From the NCBI GenBank assembly GCA_963714415.1, contig CAVQOL010000001.1:310001-374000 (forward strand): a stretch of 64,000 nt of DNA. The letters run 5' to 3'. Shown here piece by piece: positions 8,005 through 17,948 of this stretch. A program made the translations under genes and the position numbers. Every line of letters begins with the position of its first letter. Positions within the stretch are counted from its first letter, which is position 1. The notes below the pieces were generated by a model. It made no database searches, was not told where the DNA came from, and saw only the letters and a program-made list of their open reading frames with translations. Source of the DNA: JAGXRK01 sp963714415. GTDB taxonomy: Bacteria; Bacteroidota; Ignavibacteria; Ignavibacteriales; Ignavibacteriaceae.

Positions 8005-9884
8005 TTACTTGTTTAATATCTCCTCTATCTCATCCATAACTTTATTCATCTTCTTCATTGTCAGTTCAAATGGTTCAGATGATAAAGGATCGATTCCAGC
8101 ATCTTTAATTAATTCAGCAGCATACTTAGAGCCGCCGCCATTTAATATTTTATAGAAATTATCTACGGCAGGAGCCCCTTCGTTAACTATCTTTTCTGCA
8201 AAAGCAGTTGCATAGATCAGCGAAGTTGAATATTGAAAAACATAATAAGTATATCCCAGAAAATGAGGAATGTAAGACCATTCGTATTGTATGTACGGAT
8301 CAACAACGCAGATATCCTGCGTCATGGCCATAATATTTTTTTACTATGTCATAATAAATGTTGCAAAGATCGTCGCCGGTTAATGGTTTGCCTTGTTCTA
8401 TACGTTGATGTATTTCAAGCTCAAACTCGGCAAAAGAAGTCTGACGGAAAATAGTTGTTCTTAAAAGATCAAGATAGCTGCCAAGCAGGAAAAGCTTTTC
8501 TTCATCGCTTTTTACATTTGCAACCATATAATTGTTAAGCAAGGTTTCGTTTATAGTAGAAGCAATCTCTGCAACAAAAGTTGCGTAATCTGATTTTGCA
8601 AAAGGCTGATTAGCATTTGAGTAAAAACTGTGCATTGTATGACCAAGCTCGTGTGCCAAAGTAGATAGAGATTCATAATCATCATTCCAGTTCACCAGAA
8701 TGTAAGGATGAACATCATAAGCACTGCCATTTGAATAAGCGCCGCTTCGTTTTCCTTCGGTTGGAATAAAATCAATCCACCTGTTATCAAAAGATTTTTT
8801 GACTGTTGAAAGATATTCAGACTTCATTGGTTTAAGAGCATCAAGTATTGCCTGTTGACCTTCTTCTACCGTGAATTTCAAATCTACTTTCTTAACAAGA
8901 GGAGTATATAAATCATAATAGTGAAGTTCATCCACACCAAGCATACGTTTCTTTAAATCCAGAAAACGATGAAGTGTCGGAAGACTTTTATTTACTTGTT
9001 CAATTAAGGTTGTATAAACAGTTGGTGGAAGATTATCACCATTAAGTGCATATTCCAATGAAGAAGCATATTGTCTGTTCTTAGCATAAACCCAGTCTTT
9101 TTTAACTTTACCGACAAGGTTTGCGCCGAGAGTATTTTTAAAATCGCCGTAGCTGTTAAAAAAAGTTTCAAAAACTTTGATTCTGTCTTCACGATTTTCA
9201 ACCGTTCGAACTCTTGTGTATGCGGCAGGACTTAGTTCAACTTCTTTTCCATCTGAAAGAGTAATTTTTGGATTTGGTTTTTCACCATCGGCAAAAATTG
9301 AGTAAACAGTGTTTTGATTTCCAGCTATCAAACCAAAGCTGGCAAGAATTTTTTCTTCTGCCTCAGTTAAAGTGTGTGGTCGCAATCTCTGAATATTATC
9401 AATATACATTGAATAAGTTTCAAGCTCCGGTTTCTCTTTGAAAAACTTTTCAATCTTTTCTTTTGGGAGAGCAAGAATTTCCGGTTCAAAGAAAGCTGCC
9501 GTTTCACCAAGTTTGGTCCCAACAGAGGACAACTGTTGACGCAAAGCCTGATTTTCAGAAAGTCGTACATCTTCATTGCTTAAATTGCCGGCATATGTTC
9601 CTGCCTTGTAAAATGTTTTTAACATTCCGAAGTAAGAGTTTAAAGCATTCAATAAATTTTGAGAATTTTCGCCAAGCTTTCCTTTGTAAGAGGCAAAATC
9701 ATTAATGCTTGCCTTCTACTTTTTTAATATCCGCCTGCCAATCCGCTGCAGTAGCATACATATCTGCCAGGTTCCATTTGTATTTATCTGGCACATCTTT
9801 GCGCTGCGGTGATTGAGGAAATGCGGTTGTAATTACGGTAATAGTAACAAGAACGTAAAAAAGAATTTGTTTTTGTTTGGTCAT
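8005..9884 (-). CDS. pepF: Oligoendopeptidase F-like M3 metallopeptidase, exported (two frameshifts)
   Basis: Three frames add up to one M3B peptidase of about 625 residues. Start 9884 (GGAG just upstream) gives a signal peptide (LFYVLVTITVITTAFPQ) and KYKWNLADMYATAADW, the classic PepF N-terminus. After an indel at about 9705 the main part continues to the zinc motif HELGHTMHSF (about 8670-8640) and on to KKYYGHDA. An extra G at about 8320 shifts to DICVVDPYIQYEWSYIPHF and the C-terminal helices. M3 enzymes cut short peptides; the signal sequence suggests periplasmic peptide turnover. Both breaks are single-base and probably technical. Confidence 0.85.
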
Positions 9885-10078
9885 TTCTCCACCTAATAAG
9901 TATAAAAAGACAATTGTAATGTAAACTTAAAAAGAAATATCGTTTGATTGAAAAATATGTGATGAGCGGTTGTACAAAATTGATAAAAAGGGGCTTGGAA
10001 ATCCCACACAATTTTAGCCGTGATCTTTTTATATTTCCTTATCAAATAATTCTATTTAGAAATTTTCGAGGTAAGTAT

Positions 10079-11782
10079 ATGAAAAGTCTATTTCTTATGA
10101 TTTTTTTAACAATAATAGCTCTGACCGGCTGCATTGACCAAAAATCAGACGACCAAACGAATTATGCGGAGGATATAAAAATGCTTCAGGAAACGATTAA
10201 CAAATTTGTTCCGGTTGAAATTAACTATGATGAAAATCTCCTTAGCGAAAGAGAAAGAGTGGTGCTGGAAAAACTTTATAATGCATCAAAGATTATTGAC
10301 GAAATTTTTCTTAGCCAGGTTTACTCTAAGAACGATCAGATTAAATCGGATTTGCAAGCTGAAATAAATAATAATTCTTATCCCGATAAGGCACTTAAAC
10401 CTGCAATAAAACTTGAACTCTTCAACATAATGTTTGGTCCGTTCGACAGACTCGATCACGATAAACCGTTTATCGGTGAGGATGAAAAACCGCTCGGTGC
10501 AAATTTTTATCCTGAAGATATGACTAAAGATGAATTTGAAAAGTGGATAAAAGATAATCCAAAAGATGAGAAACTGTTTACGAGTGAGTTTACTGTTATC
10601 AGAAGAGATGGTGATAAATTAATTGCTATTCCTTACAATGAATATTATAAAGATAAACTCACAGAAGTTTCAATGTTGTTAAAAGAAGCTGCTGAATATG
10701 CAGATAATCCATCGCTCAAAAAATATCTTGTTTCACGTGCAGATGCATTTTTAAGTAATGATTATTATCAAAGTGATATGGATTGGATGGATTTAAAAAA
10801 TCACAACATAGAGATTGTAATTGGTCCTTATGAAGTTTATGAGGATGGTTTATTCAATTATAAAGCTGCATTCGAAAGTTTCGTTACTATCAAAGATCCC
10901 GAAGAAACAAAAAAGCTTGAAACATTTGGTAAATATTTAACTGCTATTGAGAAGAATCTTCCTATTCCTGATAAGCATAAAAACTTTGAGCGTGGAAGTG
11001 AATCCCCGATAGTAGTTGCAAATGAAGTATTTACAGCGGGCGACACTAAAGCGGGAGTTCAAACACTTGCATTCAACCTTCCGAATGATGAAAGAGTACG
11101 CAAAGCAAAGGGTTCAAAAAAAGTAATGCTTAAGAATGTTCACGAAGCAAAATTTAACAAGCTGTTAAAACCAATTGCGGAAATTGTTCTTGATGCTTCC
11201 GAACTTGAGTATGTTACATTTGATGCGTTCTTTAATCATACGCTCATGCACGAAATGTCCCACGGAGTTGGTCCGGGTTTTATCAAGATTAATGGAAAAG
11301 AAACAGAAGTAAAAAAAGAACTGAAAGAAACTTATTCAACAATTGAAGAATGTAAAGCTGATATTCTTGGAATGTATAATAATATGTTTATGATTGACAA
11401 AGGTGTTTATCCAAAAGAAATGGAAAAACAAGTTTGGGTGACTTTTCTTGCAGGTGCATTCCGTTCAATGAGATTCGGAATAAATGAAGCACACGGCGGA
11501 GGTAATGCAATTATTTATAATTATCTGCTTGAAAAAGGCGCTTACGAATATGATAACTCAACTCAGAAAGTAAAAGTTAATTTTGAAAAAATTTATCCCG
11601 CATTAAAAGAGTTAGCAAATCTTGTATTGATGATTCAAGCAGAAGGAAATTATGCCGGAGCAAAAGAACTTATTTCTAATTATGCCGTAAGTTCTCCTTC
11701 GATAGAAACATTAAGAAATAAACTGGCTGTTCTTCCTGTGGATATTAAACCGGAGTTTGTGATCGAACAAAAGTTGAAGTAA
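10079..11782 (+). CDS. Dipeptidyl peptidase III-like (M49) zinc lipoprotein
   Basis: From the ATG at 10079 (cgaGGTaagtat upstream) the protein has 567 residues and begins with a lipoprotein signal, MKSLFLMIFLTIIALTGC, with the lipid cysteine at 18. The longer in-frame extension upstream would hide this signal and is rejected. The zinc site is HEMSH (391-395), followed by IEECKAD (about 422-428) supplying the third ligand. That spacing and the EECKAD motif are those of family M49. Most M49 enzymes have the hexapeptide HExxGH; this has a pentapeptide form. It probably removes dipeptides from peptides at the cell envelope. Confidence 0.8.
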   Translation: MKSLFLMIFLTIIALTGCIDQKSDDQTNYAEDIKMLQETINKFVPVEINYDENLLSERERVVLEKLYNASKIIDEIFLSQVYSKNDQIKSDLQAEINNNSYPDKALKPAIKLELFNIMFGPFDRLDHDKPFIGEDEKPLGANFYPEDMTKDEFEKWIKDNPKDEKLFTSEFTVIRRDGDKLIAIPYNEYYKDKLTEVSMLLKEAAEYADNPSLKKYLVSRADAFLSNDYYQSDMDWMDLKNHNIEIVIGPYEVYEDGLFNYKAAFESFVTIKDPEETKKLETFGKYLTAIEKNLPIPDKHKNFERGSESPIVVANEVFTAGDTKAGVQTLAFNLPNDERVRKAKGSKKVMLKNVHEAKFNKLLKPIAEIVLDASELEYVTFDAFFNHTLMHEMSHGVGPGFIKINGKETEVKKELKETYSTIEECKADILGMYNNMFMIDKGVYPKEMEKQVWVTFLAGAFRSMRFGINEAHGGGNAIIYNYLLEKGAYEYDNSTQKVKVNFEKIYPALKELANLVLMIQAEGNYAGAKELISNYAVSSPSIETLRNKLAVLPVDIKPEFVIEQKLK

Positions 11783-11792
11783 TTTTAACATT

Positions 11793-11845
11793 AAGAGGTT
11801 GCCTTAAGTTGGTCTTTCAAGACTTCCGGGGCAACCTCGTCTTAA
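11793..11845. terminator. Hairpin GAGGTTGCC/GGCAACCTC with inner stem
   Basis: GAGGTTGCC (11795-11803) pairs with GGCAACCTC (11830-11838). An inner GTCTT/AAGAC hairpin lies between, and TTAAGA/TCTTAA flank it. It follows the DPP III-like gene by 12 nt and is a plausible terminator. The left arm GAGGTTGCCTTAAG matches the outer arm of the composite repeat at 5161 at most positions, so it may be a solo form of that repeat. Confidence 0.6.
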
Positions 11846-12010
11846 TCATTCCCGCCACCCCAAAACATCATAAATTAGCCTGTATTACAAATAAATTTAC
11901 ATTGGCCGAATTTAATCTTATATTTATAAAAATTCTGCGCTGTAGCATTTTACTTCAGCTATTATCCAGCAATTATTGATTTAAATCTAAAAAATAAAAA
12001 AGGAGAGAAT

Positions 12011-12577
12011 ATGCCAAATTTAATTGAGGACTTTATTAGCACACTTGGTCCCGAAGTCTCACAGAAGATGTCAAAGAAAACGAATCTTGATGAAGGGACA
12101 ATTCAAAAGCTATTACCGGTTGTAATGCCAATGATTCTTGGCGGATTAAAGAAACAAAAAGATGAGCACGGTGGTGAAGCACGGGTTGATCATATTTTAA
12201 ATAAATATGGAAGTTCATCTGTACTTGATAATTTGGATGGTCTGTTTGATGATAAATTAAAAGATGAAAAAACTGACCCAAATTTAGGCGGATTACTTGG
12301 AAACGCAGGGACAGATGTAGTAAATCACTTGACCAGCAATTTTAAAATGGATTCAGGAACTGCTTCAAAACTAATCCCGATGCTCGCTCCAATTGTACTC
12401 GGATTTCTAACAAAGAAAAGAGATTCCGTTACTGGATCAAGCGGATTGGCTACATTACTAGATCAGGATGGCGATGGTTCTGTTTTAGACGATGTCGCAG
12501 GAATGCTTCTCGGAGGAGGAAAATCATCAAATCCTTTGGGTAATATTCTAGGTGGACTATTCGGCGGGAAAAAATAA
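12011..12577 (+). CDS. DUF937 domain protein
   Basis: This 188-residue protein has two copies of the DUF937 helical unit: PEVSQKMSKKTNLDEGTIQK with LLPVVMPMILGGL, and FKMDSGTASKLIPMLAPIVL. Each has the KLxPxxxPxxLG signature. The tail is Gly-rich (GNILGGLFGGKK). Family function is unknown; members are often abundant small cytoplasmic proteins (YidB-like). AAAGGAGAG before the ATG is a strong ribosome site. It heads a run of three small genes (dodecin, BON-LysM), each with its own strong ribosome site, ending at the terminator at 13275. Confidence 0.85.
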   Translation: MPNLIEDFISTLGPEVSQKMSKKTNLDEGTIQKLLPVVMPMILGGLKKQKDEHGGEARVDHILNKYGSSSVLDNLDGLFDDKLKDEKTDPNLGGLLGNAGTDVVNHLTSNFKMDSGTASKLIPMLAPIVLGFLTKKRDSVTGSSGLATLLDQDGDGSVLDDVAGMLLGGGKSSNPLGNILGGLFGGKK

Positions 12578-12626
12578 TTGAATTTTTCTATAAATACTTA
12601 TTTCAAACTAATCTTAGGAGAATATT

Positions 12627-12842
12627 ATGACACACATTAATGACGGCGCAGTTAAAGTAATTGAGATTATTGGTATCTCATCAAAAAGTTTTGATGATGC
12701 AATAAATCAAGCACTGGTGAAAGCTTCAAAATCAGTAAAGGGAATTACCGGTATTGAAGTTACAAAACACATGGCAAGCGTAGAAGATGGTAAGATCAAA
12801 CAGTACAAAGTTAACCTGAAGCTTGCATTCCCGGTAATGTAA
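12627..12842 (+). CDS. Dodecin (flavin-binding dodecamer)
   Basis: The 71-residue protein has dodecin features: KVIEIIGISSKSFDDAINQA at the start, KASKSVKGITGIEV in the middle, and a final strand YKVNLKLAFPV. Dodecins form hollow 12-mers that store or buffer flavins (riboflavin, FMN) in the cytoplasm. AGGAG lies 7 nt before the ATG. It sits between the DUF937 and BON-LysM genes, spaced 49 and 26 nt. Confidence 0.92.
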   Translation: MTHINDGAVKVIEIIGISSKSFDDAINQALVKASKSVKGITGIEVTKHMASVEDGKIKQYKVNLKLAFPVM

Positions 12843-12868
12843 TTTTTTAAATTTATAAAGGAGATAAA

Positions 12869-13249
12869 ATGTCGTTACAAGTTAAGTATAGTCCGGTTTT
12901 GGCTTTGGCCCAGGAGCTTAAAGTTCAAAACTTAAATGTTAGTGAGGAAGCCGGAAAATTAAAATTTTCAGGCACAACAAATACACAGTATGAAAAAAAT
13001 GTAATATGGGATAAAATAAAAGAAGTGGGCGGTGAAGCACAAAAAGAAGTGAGCGCAGATATTAGGGTCTCAAATACAGAATATTATCATCTGCATACTG
13101 TTGAAAGCGGTGAAAGCTTGAGTAAAATCTCAAAGCATTATTATAAAGATGCAAACAAATACATGCAGATTTTTAACTCAAACAAAGATCAACTTACAAA
13201 TCCAGATATGATAAAAGTCGGACAGAAACTGAAAATTCCAAATCCGTAA
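12869..13249 (+). CDS. BON-like plus LysM protein (Kbp/YgaU type)
   Basis: 126 residues. The N-terminal 70 form a BON-like alpha/beta unit (QNLNVSEEAGKLKFSGTTNT, IWDKIKEVGGEAQKEVSADI). The C-terminus is one LysM domain (HTVESGESLSKISKHYY to KVGQKLKIP). There is no signal peptide. This is the layout of E. coli Kbp (YgaU), a cytoplasmic potassium-binding protein induced by osmotic stress. The ribosome site AAAGGAG is strong. Together with dodecin and DUF937 it suggests a stress or stationary-phase set, which is inference. Confidence 0.85.
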   Translation: MSLQVKYSPVLALAQELKVQNLNVSEEAGKLKFSGTTNTQYEKNVIWDKIKEVGGEAQKEVSADIRVSNTEYYHLHTVESGESLSKISKHYYKDANKYMQIFNSNKDQLTNPDMIKVGQKLKIPNP

Positions 13250-13274
13250 AATTCTAGTAGACTTTGGAACAACA

Positions 13275-13304
13275 AAAAAGGCGATTCATTTGAATCGCCT
13301 TTTT
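13275..13304. terminator. Bidirectional rho-independent terminator
   Basis: AAAAAGGCGATTCA and TGAATCGCCTTTTT form a perfect stem with a TT loop (GGCGATTCA 13280-13288, TGAATCGCC 13291-13299). A-run and T-run flank it on both sides. It lies between the convergent LysM gene (ends 13249) and the M28 peptidase gene (ends 13321). Confidence 0.9.
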
Positions 13305-13320
13305 AATATCGAACATCAAA

Positions 13321-16194
13321 TTATTTTAATAAAATCATTTTCTTAACGGAAATATAGTTCCCTGCCTGCAGCTTGTAAAAATAAACACCGGAACTAAGTC
13401 CTTCCGCATTTAATTCGACTTCATATATTCCGGCTGGTTTTTCTTCATCAACCAAGGTTACTATTTCTTTTCCAAGAACGTTGTAAACCTTTAATGTTGT
13501 ATGACTGCCAACCGGCAACTGATAACTAATAACTGTAGACGGATTAAACGGATTCGGATAATTCTGCATTAACGCAAATCCCGTTGGGACAGAATTACTT
13601 ATCTCTCCGTTTACATCAGTTACTTCGTTGAACTTATTGATTAGAATATTTTCAATCAAAGCCTTCGCTTGATCAAAATTCATATAGTATAACGGAAAAC
13701 TAAGCACAACTGATTTATGATCTGTACCTAAATATTCAACGCCCACAGGTCTGCCTTTTAATTTTCCCTGATTAATTGTTGTATCGAAATAAGTTTCATA
13801 TTTATAAATAGCGGTTCCTTCACTATTCGGGAAAATTGCCTCAATTCCTTTTAGATGATAATCATCAGATATTTGGGTTTTTGATGAATCAACATAAATA
13901 ACACTGTAAGTGCCGCTATACGGAACTGCCCCAATAAACCTTGAGTTTAGAATGCTTAATGAACTATCTATCTTCAAATAATCATAAAAAAACATTCCTG
14001 GACTGTATTTTGCGCCTGCCGAAGTATTATTCTGCAATGCTCTGCTTGGCCGGTATCCGGCATAAATGAAATTTCCGCCCAAACTCAAATAATCTTTAAT
14101 AGCTAGCTGAGCAGATTGTGCCGCAGCAAAATTAATATTATCATCTGCCTGCCATATAATAGTGGAATATGCGCCGAGTTCTGCCAGTGTAATTGCTTCT
14201 TCCGATAAAACATCATAATCGGTTTTGTTAAAACTGCTTAATATTTGCTGATAGAATTCGTCTACTTGCTGATCTGTTGGATTTAATAATGAACCATCGC
14301 CATCATTAGTTTCATCAACCAGAAGAATTCCTCTATCCATTGAAATAATACGGGACTTTATAGTATCTGTGCCTGTGCTTTCATTTAACTGGTCATCAAC
14401 TGCTTTTACAAAATAATAATAGTATTGCCCTGCCGATGCAGAGTTATCCAGATAAAAAGTATCAACGTTAGTTGTACTATTTATTTTTAGATAACTCCCA
14501 TCCAATGATTCTGAGCGATAAATATTATAACCAGCTAAATCCAGTTCATTGTTTTCATTCCAACTAAGTTCGATCATTTGTGGTGAGGGTTTTACTATAA
14601 AGCTGGACGGAACCAAAGGGATTGAATAAGGTATTATATTTCTTTCAGTAAGAAAACTCTCATATCCCTCTGTATCAATTGCTGAAACGGCTATATAATA
14701 TTGTGTTCCCTCGGTAAGACTATTAACTATATACGATGTATCTGATGTTACAAACGTTTGATAGTAATTACCGGAAGCCAGTCCCACATAAACTTTATAA
14801 GTTGCCAGATCAGGTTCTGTGTTTGGTGACCAGCTTAAACTTAACGATGAGCCATTTCCAACATCGTAAATAAAATAATCCTTCACATCAGATGGAATCT
14901 GAATTGCTGTAAGCAGCAAAGCACCCGAAGATTTTATAACTTCTGCACAATAAGGCATGCTGTAATTTGTTATTATATCCTGAGGAGAATGGTAATAAGG
15001 GCTAAATTCTCTTTCCTCAAAATAAACCGCAGGATAACCTCTTTGCCAAAACGAATAACTGTCTGATCCGCTGCTGTTAGTCGATCCGTAATAAGGATTA
15101 AGAATCGAATAAAGATCTACCATATTAAATGCAAGAGTACCCCATCCCTCGGAACCGGTATATCTGTTTACATCAACCGTGCTCTGAGACAGTTGTTGGT
15201 AGGTATGGCTTATCATATCATGATTAATCATCAGCCTGATATCTATCCCCTGATTAAGCGCATAATCCGCATAAGCTTTGCTGCCCCACAGACCATATTC
15301 TTCGGCACCAAAAGTTATGAGCTTAATTGTTGCTTCCGGCTGATATCCGCTGGACATAATAACCCGTGCCATTTCAAGTGCCGCTGCCGTTCCGCTGGCA
15401 TTATCATCCGCGCCTGGAGCAAAAGTATAGGGATCACCGCTTGAGTAGGAATCATGATGTCCGCCAAACACATAAACTTTTTCAGGCATCATTGTTCCGG
15501 TTAAAGTTGCAATAACATTTTTCTGCCAGGTTCCCTGATATAGAAATGAATCAATAACAACATCAGTAAAACCAAAGCGAATGAATTGCGATTTAATCCA
15601 GCTTGCAACAGCATCTCTGGTATTTGCAAATAAAAATCTTGTTTGAAAATCCTGTAATGATTGAATAAAGAACTCAACACTATCTGCGTTTACGTTAGAA
15701 ATAATATTAGCGATAGTTGTATCAACTGCACTAACATTATTAATGTTTACTATCTTTTCATTCTTGAAAGTGATTGTGTTTTCAGTAATCTGTGCAACAG
15801 TAAATCCTTCTGAACGGAGTTTTTCAATCGATGCAGGGTTTTTAATAATTGCCGACTCATTATGAACATACATCACATTGGAAGATGCAGTAATAGAGTT
15901 CTGCTTAGAATTCTTTTTCGGAGATATGATATAATAATCTGATGCTTGTACAATTTTATCAATTACATTAAAACTGACTTTTAACTCATTGAGTTTAAGA
16001 ATTTTTTGTGCTTTAGCCTTTGTAATAAGAACATTATCAAATAAATGATAAACAGGAAGATCAAGTTTTTCAATTTTATTAAGATCACTTACCCTGTTCA
16101 GATCAATACTTATCAAATAGTTTTCACTTGTTTGTGCCGATATTTGAAAGTTAAAAACAACACCGAGAAGAAAAAGTAACGAAAAATGTTTCAT
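13321..16194 (-). CDS. Secreted M28 aminopeptidase with FN3 domains and T9SS sorting domain
   Basis: The start at 16194 (MKHFSLLFLLGVVFNFQISA) gives a signal peptide and 957 residues; an upstream in-frame ATG at 16248 would bury it. The M28 catalytic domain covers about residues 170-430. It has GGHHDSYSSG (zinc H and D, near 243), GADDNASG (near 260) and FGAEEYGLWG (near 300). Two fibronectin type III domains follow (about 440-620), then a ThuA/flavodoxin-like segment with DYDVLSEEAITL. The last 80 residues are a T9SS type A sorting domain (NYPNPFNPSTVISYQLP ... SGVYFYKLQ). It is probably a surface-attached or released aminopeptidase for protein degradation. Confidence 0.9.
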   Translation of the reverse strand: MKHFSLLFLLGVVFNFQISAQTSENYLISIDLNRVSDLNKIEKLDLPVYHLFDNVLITKAKAQKILKLNELKVSFNVIDKIVQASDYYIISPKKNSKQNSITASSNVMYVHNESAIIKNPASIEKLRSEGFTVAQITENTITFKNEKIVNINNVSAVDTTIANIISNVNADSVEFFIQSLQDFQTRFLFANTRDAVASWIKSQFIRFGFTDVVIDSFLYQGTWQKNVIATLTGTMMPEKVYVFGGHHDSYSSGDPYTFAPGADDNASGTAAALEMARVIMSSGYQPEATIKLITFGAEEYGLWGSKAYADYALNQGIDIRLMINHDMISHTYQQLSQSTVDVNRYTGSEGWGTLAFNMVDLYSILNPYYGSTNSSGSDSYSFWQRGYPAVYFEEREFSPYYHSPQDIITNYSMPYCAEVIKSSGALLLTAIQIPSDVKDYFIYDVGNGSSLSLSWSPNTEPDLATYKVYVGLASGNYYQTFVTSDTSYIVNSLTEGTQYYIAVSAIDTEGYESFLTERNIIPYSIPLVPSSFIVKPSPQMIELSWNENNELDLAGYNIYRSESLDGSYLKINSTTNVDTFYLDNSASAGQYYYYFVKAVDDQLNESTGTDTIKSRIISMDRGILLVDETNDGDGSLLNPTDQQVDEFYQQILSSFNKTDYDVLSEEAITLAELGAYSTIIWQADDNINFAAAQSAQLAIKDYLSLGGNFIYAGYRPSRALQNNTSAGAKYSPGMFFYDYLKIDSSLSILNSRFIGAVPYSGTYSVIYVDSSKTQISDDYHLKGIEAIFPNSEGTAIYKYETYFDTTINQGKLKGRPVGVEYLGTDHKSVVLSFPLYYMNFDQAKALIENILINKFNEVTDVNGEISNSVPTGFALMQNYPNPFNPSTVISYQLPVGSHTTLKVYNVLGKEIVTLVDEEKPAGIYEVELNAEGLSSGVYFYKLQAGNYISVKKMILLK

Positions 16195-16358
16195 AAAAGT
16201 ATTCCGATCAATTGGATGAAAATAAATTGGGACAAACTTACAAAGCACATCTTCAAAATACTACACATGAATTCATCTGATATAAATAAATCCGGGGATT
16301 TTCCAGGGTTGGAAACTCACTAAAATTCAGGGAAGACGGAAGCTGCCCTACAACTTTC

Positions 16359-17693
16359 TTATTTGAGCAATAACATTTTCTTAACAGAAATATAATTGCC
16401 TGCTTGTAATTTGTAGAAATAGATTCCGGAGCTTAGTCCATTACCATCAAATTTCACATCATATGTATCCGCTGGTTTAAACTCATTTATTAGCGTAGTA
16501 ATTTCATTGCCCAGTGTATCATAAACTTTCAGAGAAACTAACCCTGATTCCAGTATCTGGTATCTTATTACTGTGCTTGGGTTAAATGGATTTGGATAGT
16601 TATTGTAAAGGAGATAATTCCGAATCATACAATCATTTTTTTCTACTGATGTAACAATAACACTGTCTTCATTGTAGAAAATTAAACCAAGATTGGAAAG
16701 CGCGAAAATTTTATTATTATGTGTATCGACAGTTCCGAACCCAAAAGTACTTGATGGAATAGGTGAGTTAGTGGAATCGAGTACAGACCAGTTTTGATCA
16801 TCATATTTTATCAAACCGTCCCTGGAACCAAACCATTTTATGTTATTCCGGTCAACAGCTAAGCCTTCATAAGCAAAACGATTTAAGCTATCAAGTGCGA
16901 TTGTATTTTTATCGTAATAAATCCAGGTAGAGTCATCATTTGAAAAACCTATTTTCCAACCGCCCCCATCAATATTAATAGCACACCATTTATTGTTTTT
17001 ATGATCTACTAAAAGTCCTGCTATCATATTTGGTTCACCTGCTCCAGCAGGAAACAAACCTTTTATCCTTCTAGTCCATTCACTACCATCAAATGAGTAT
17101 AGTCCCCAGAAATCTGTCCCAATCCAGATATTATTAGAGCTATCAACCTCAATAAAATTAAAATCAAAAATTCCCTCGAAAGAATTTGTATCATCATAGA
17201 AGCTAAGAACCCCATTATCATATACTGCAACACCTAAATACGGAATACCTAACCAGTATCTGTTTAATTTATCTACGGTCACTCTGTAAATAAAATTATC
17301 CGGTAGAGAAGAATTGCTGGTATTCAGGCTGTCCCAGGTATTTCCATTTTTAATGTAAAGACCTCTTGAAGTAGCAACCAGAAGTTTATTGTCTTTTGTA
17401 AGTGCAATATCTTCAACCATATTTTTGTCAAGTGGAGAGTTACTAGTGTTGAATATTTCCCATTGACTGGCTTTAAACCTGTGTAAATAACCATCAGCTA
17501 CTGTTTGAGTATCAGAAAACATTGGTGCAGTCACAATCCAGTAACCGCCATCAGGATCAGCAGCAGTGGAGCTAATTTTATTTGAACTTAACGGCGAGTT
17601 ACTATCATCGAATAAGAGCCATTGTTTATTAAGAACAGTCTGCGGAAAACAATAAGCAGTAAAAAAAAATATTAGGTATAGTTTCTTCATCAT
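16359..17693 (-). CDS. T9SS-sorted beta-propeller protein (two-component-regulator-propeller-like)
   Basis: 444 residues with a signal peptide (KLYLIFFFTAYCFPQ). Six to seven repeats follow with a W..Y/F...NS.L pattern (WEIFNTSNSPLDKN, WDSLNTSNSSLPDN, WSVLDSTNSPIPSS). Each is followed by a strand such as NKLLVATSRGLYIKN, NNIWIGTDFWGLYSF or NNIKWFGSRDGLIKYD. This is the propeller repeat also used by hybrid two-component sensors. The C-terminus is a T9SS sorting domain (NYPNPFNPSTVIRYQI ... SGIYFYKLQ). No enzyme motif is visible, so a binding or adhesion role is likely. It lies downstream of another cargo gene and a small ORF. Confidence 0.85.
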   Translation of the reverse strand: MMKKLYLIFFFTAYCFPQTVLNKQWLLFDDSNSPLSSNKISSTAADPDGGYWIVTAPMFSDTQTVADGYLHRFKASQWEIFNTSNSPLDKNMVEDIALTKDNKLLVATSRGLYIKNGNTWDSLNTSNSSLPDNFIYRVTVDKLNRYWLGIPYLGVAVYDNGVLSFYDDTNSFEGIFDFNFIEVDSSNNIWIGTDFWGLYSFDGSEWTRRIKGLFPAGAGEPNMIAGLLVDHKNNKWCAINIDGGGWKIGFSNDDSTWIYYDKNTIALDSLNRFAYEGLAVDRNNIKWFGSRDGLIKYDDQNWSVLDSTNSPIPSSTFGFGTVDTHNNKIFALSNLGLIFYNEDSVIVTSVEKNDCMIRNYLLYNNYPNPFNPSTVIRYQILESGLVSLKVYDTLGNEITTLINEFKPADTYDVKFDGNGLSSGIYFYKLQAGNYISVKKMLLLK

Positions 17694-17753
17694 AAAATCC
17701 TTTCAACGTTTTTCAACAATCAGGTAACAAAGATGTACAGTCAGGATGTATTT

Positions 17754-17849
17754 CTACATAAAGTTCGCATAAAAGTCATAGTCATCTGCACCACTTTCGT
17801 TTTTCGAACAATTATATTTCCAAAAACAATTCGGATTAAAGTTAGGCAT
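17754..17849 (-). CDS. Putative 31-aa small protein with CFWKYNC motif
   Basis: An ATG at 17849 is preceded by AGGAG (17856-17860) with the ideal 6-nt gap, better than most ribosome sites in this window. The frame runs MPNFNPNCFWKYNCSKN, then an acidic Asp/Tyr-rich tail, and stops at 17754. It has two cysteines five apart (CFWKYNC) and no signal peptide. It lies between two T9SS cargo genes on the same strand, 99 nt after one and 60 nt before the next. I do not recognise a family. Support is the ribosome site and non-random composition only; function unknown. Confidence 0.45.
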   Translation of the reverse strand: MPNFNPNCFWKYNCSKNESGADDYDFYANFM

Positions 17850-17948
17850 ATCAAACTCCTCTTATTTTTAATAGTAGCATATGAAGAAATGAATTAAAAA
17901 TCAGTATACAAAATAGTATATGCTCAGAAAAAGTTGAATAGGTAAAAA

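Noticed and set aside
9944..10078. N-terminal extension of the DPP III-like protein by 45 residues
   Set aside because: It would bury a good lipoprotein signal; the internal ATG at 10079 has its own ribosome site.
17754..17849. Homology of CFWKYNC to animal urotensin II
   Set aside because: Only six residues agree and the cysteine spacing differs by one; a chance likeness.
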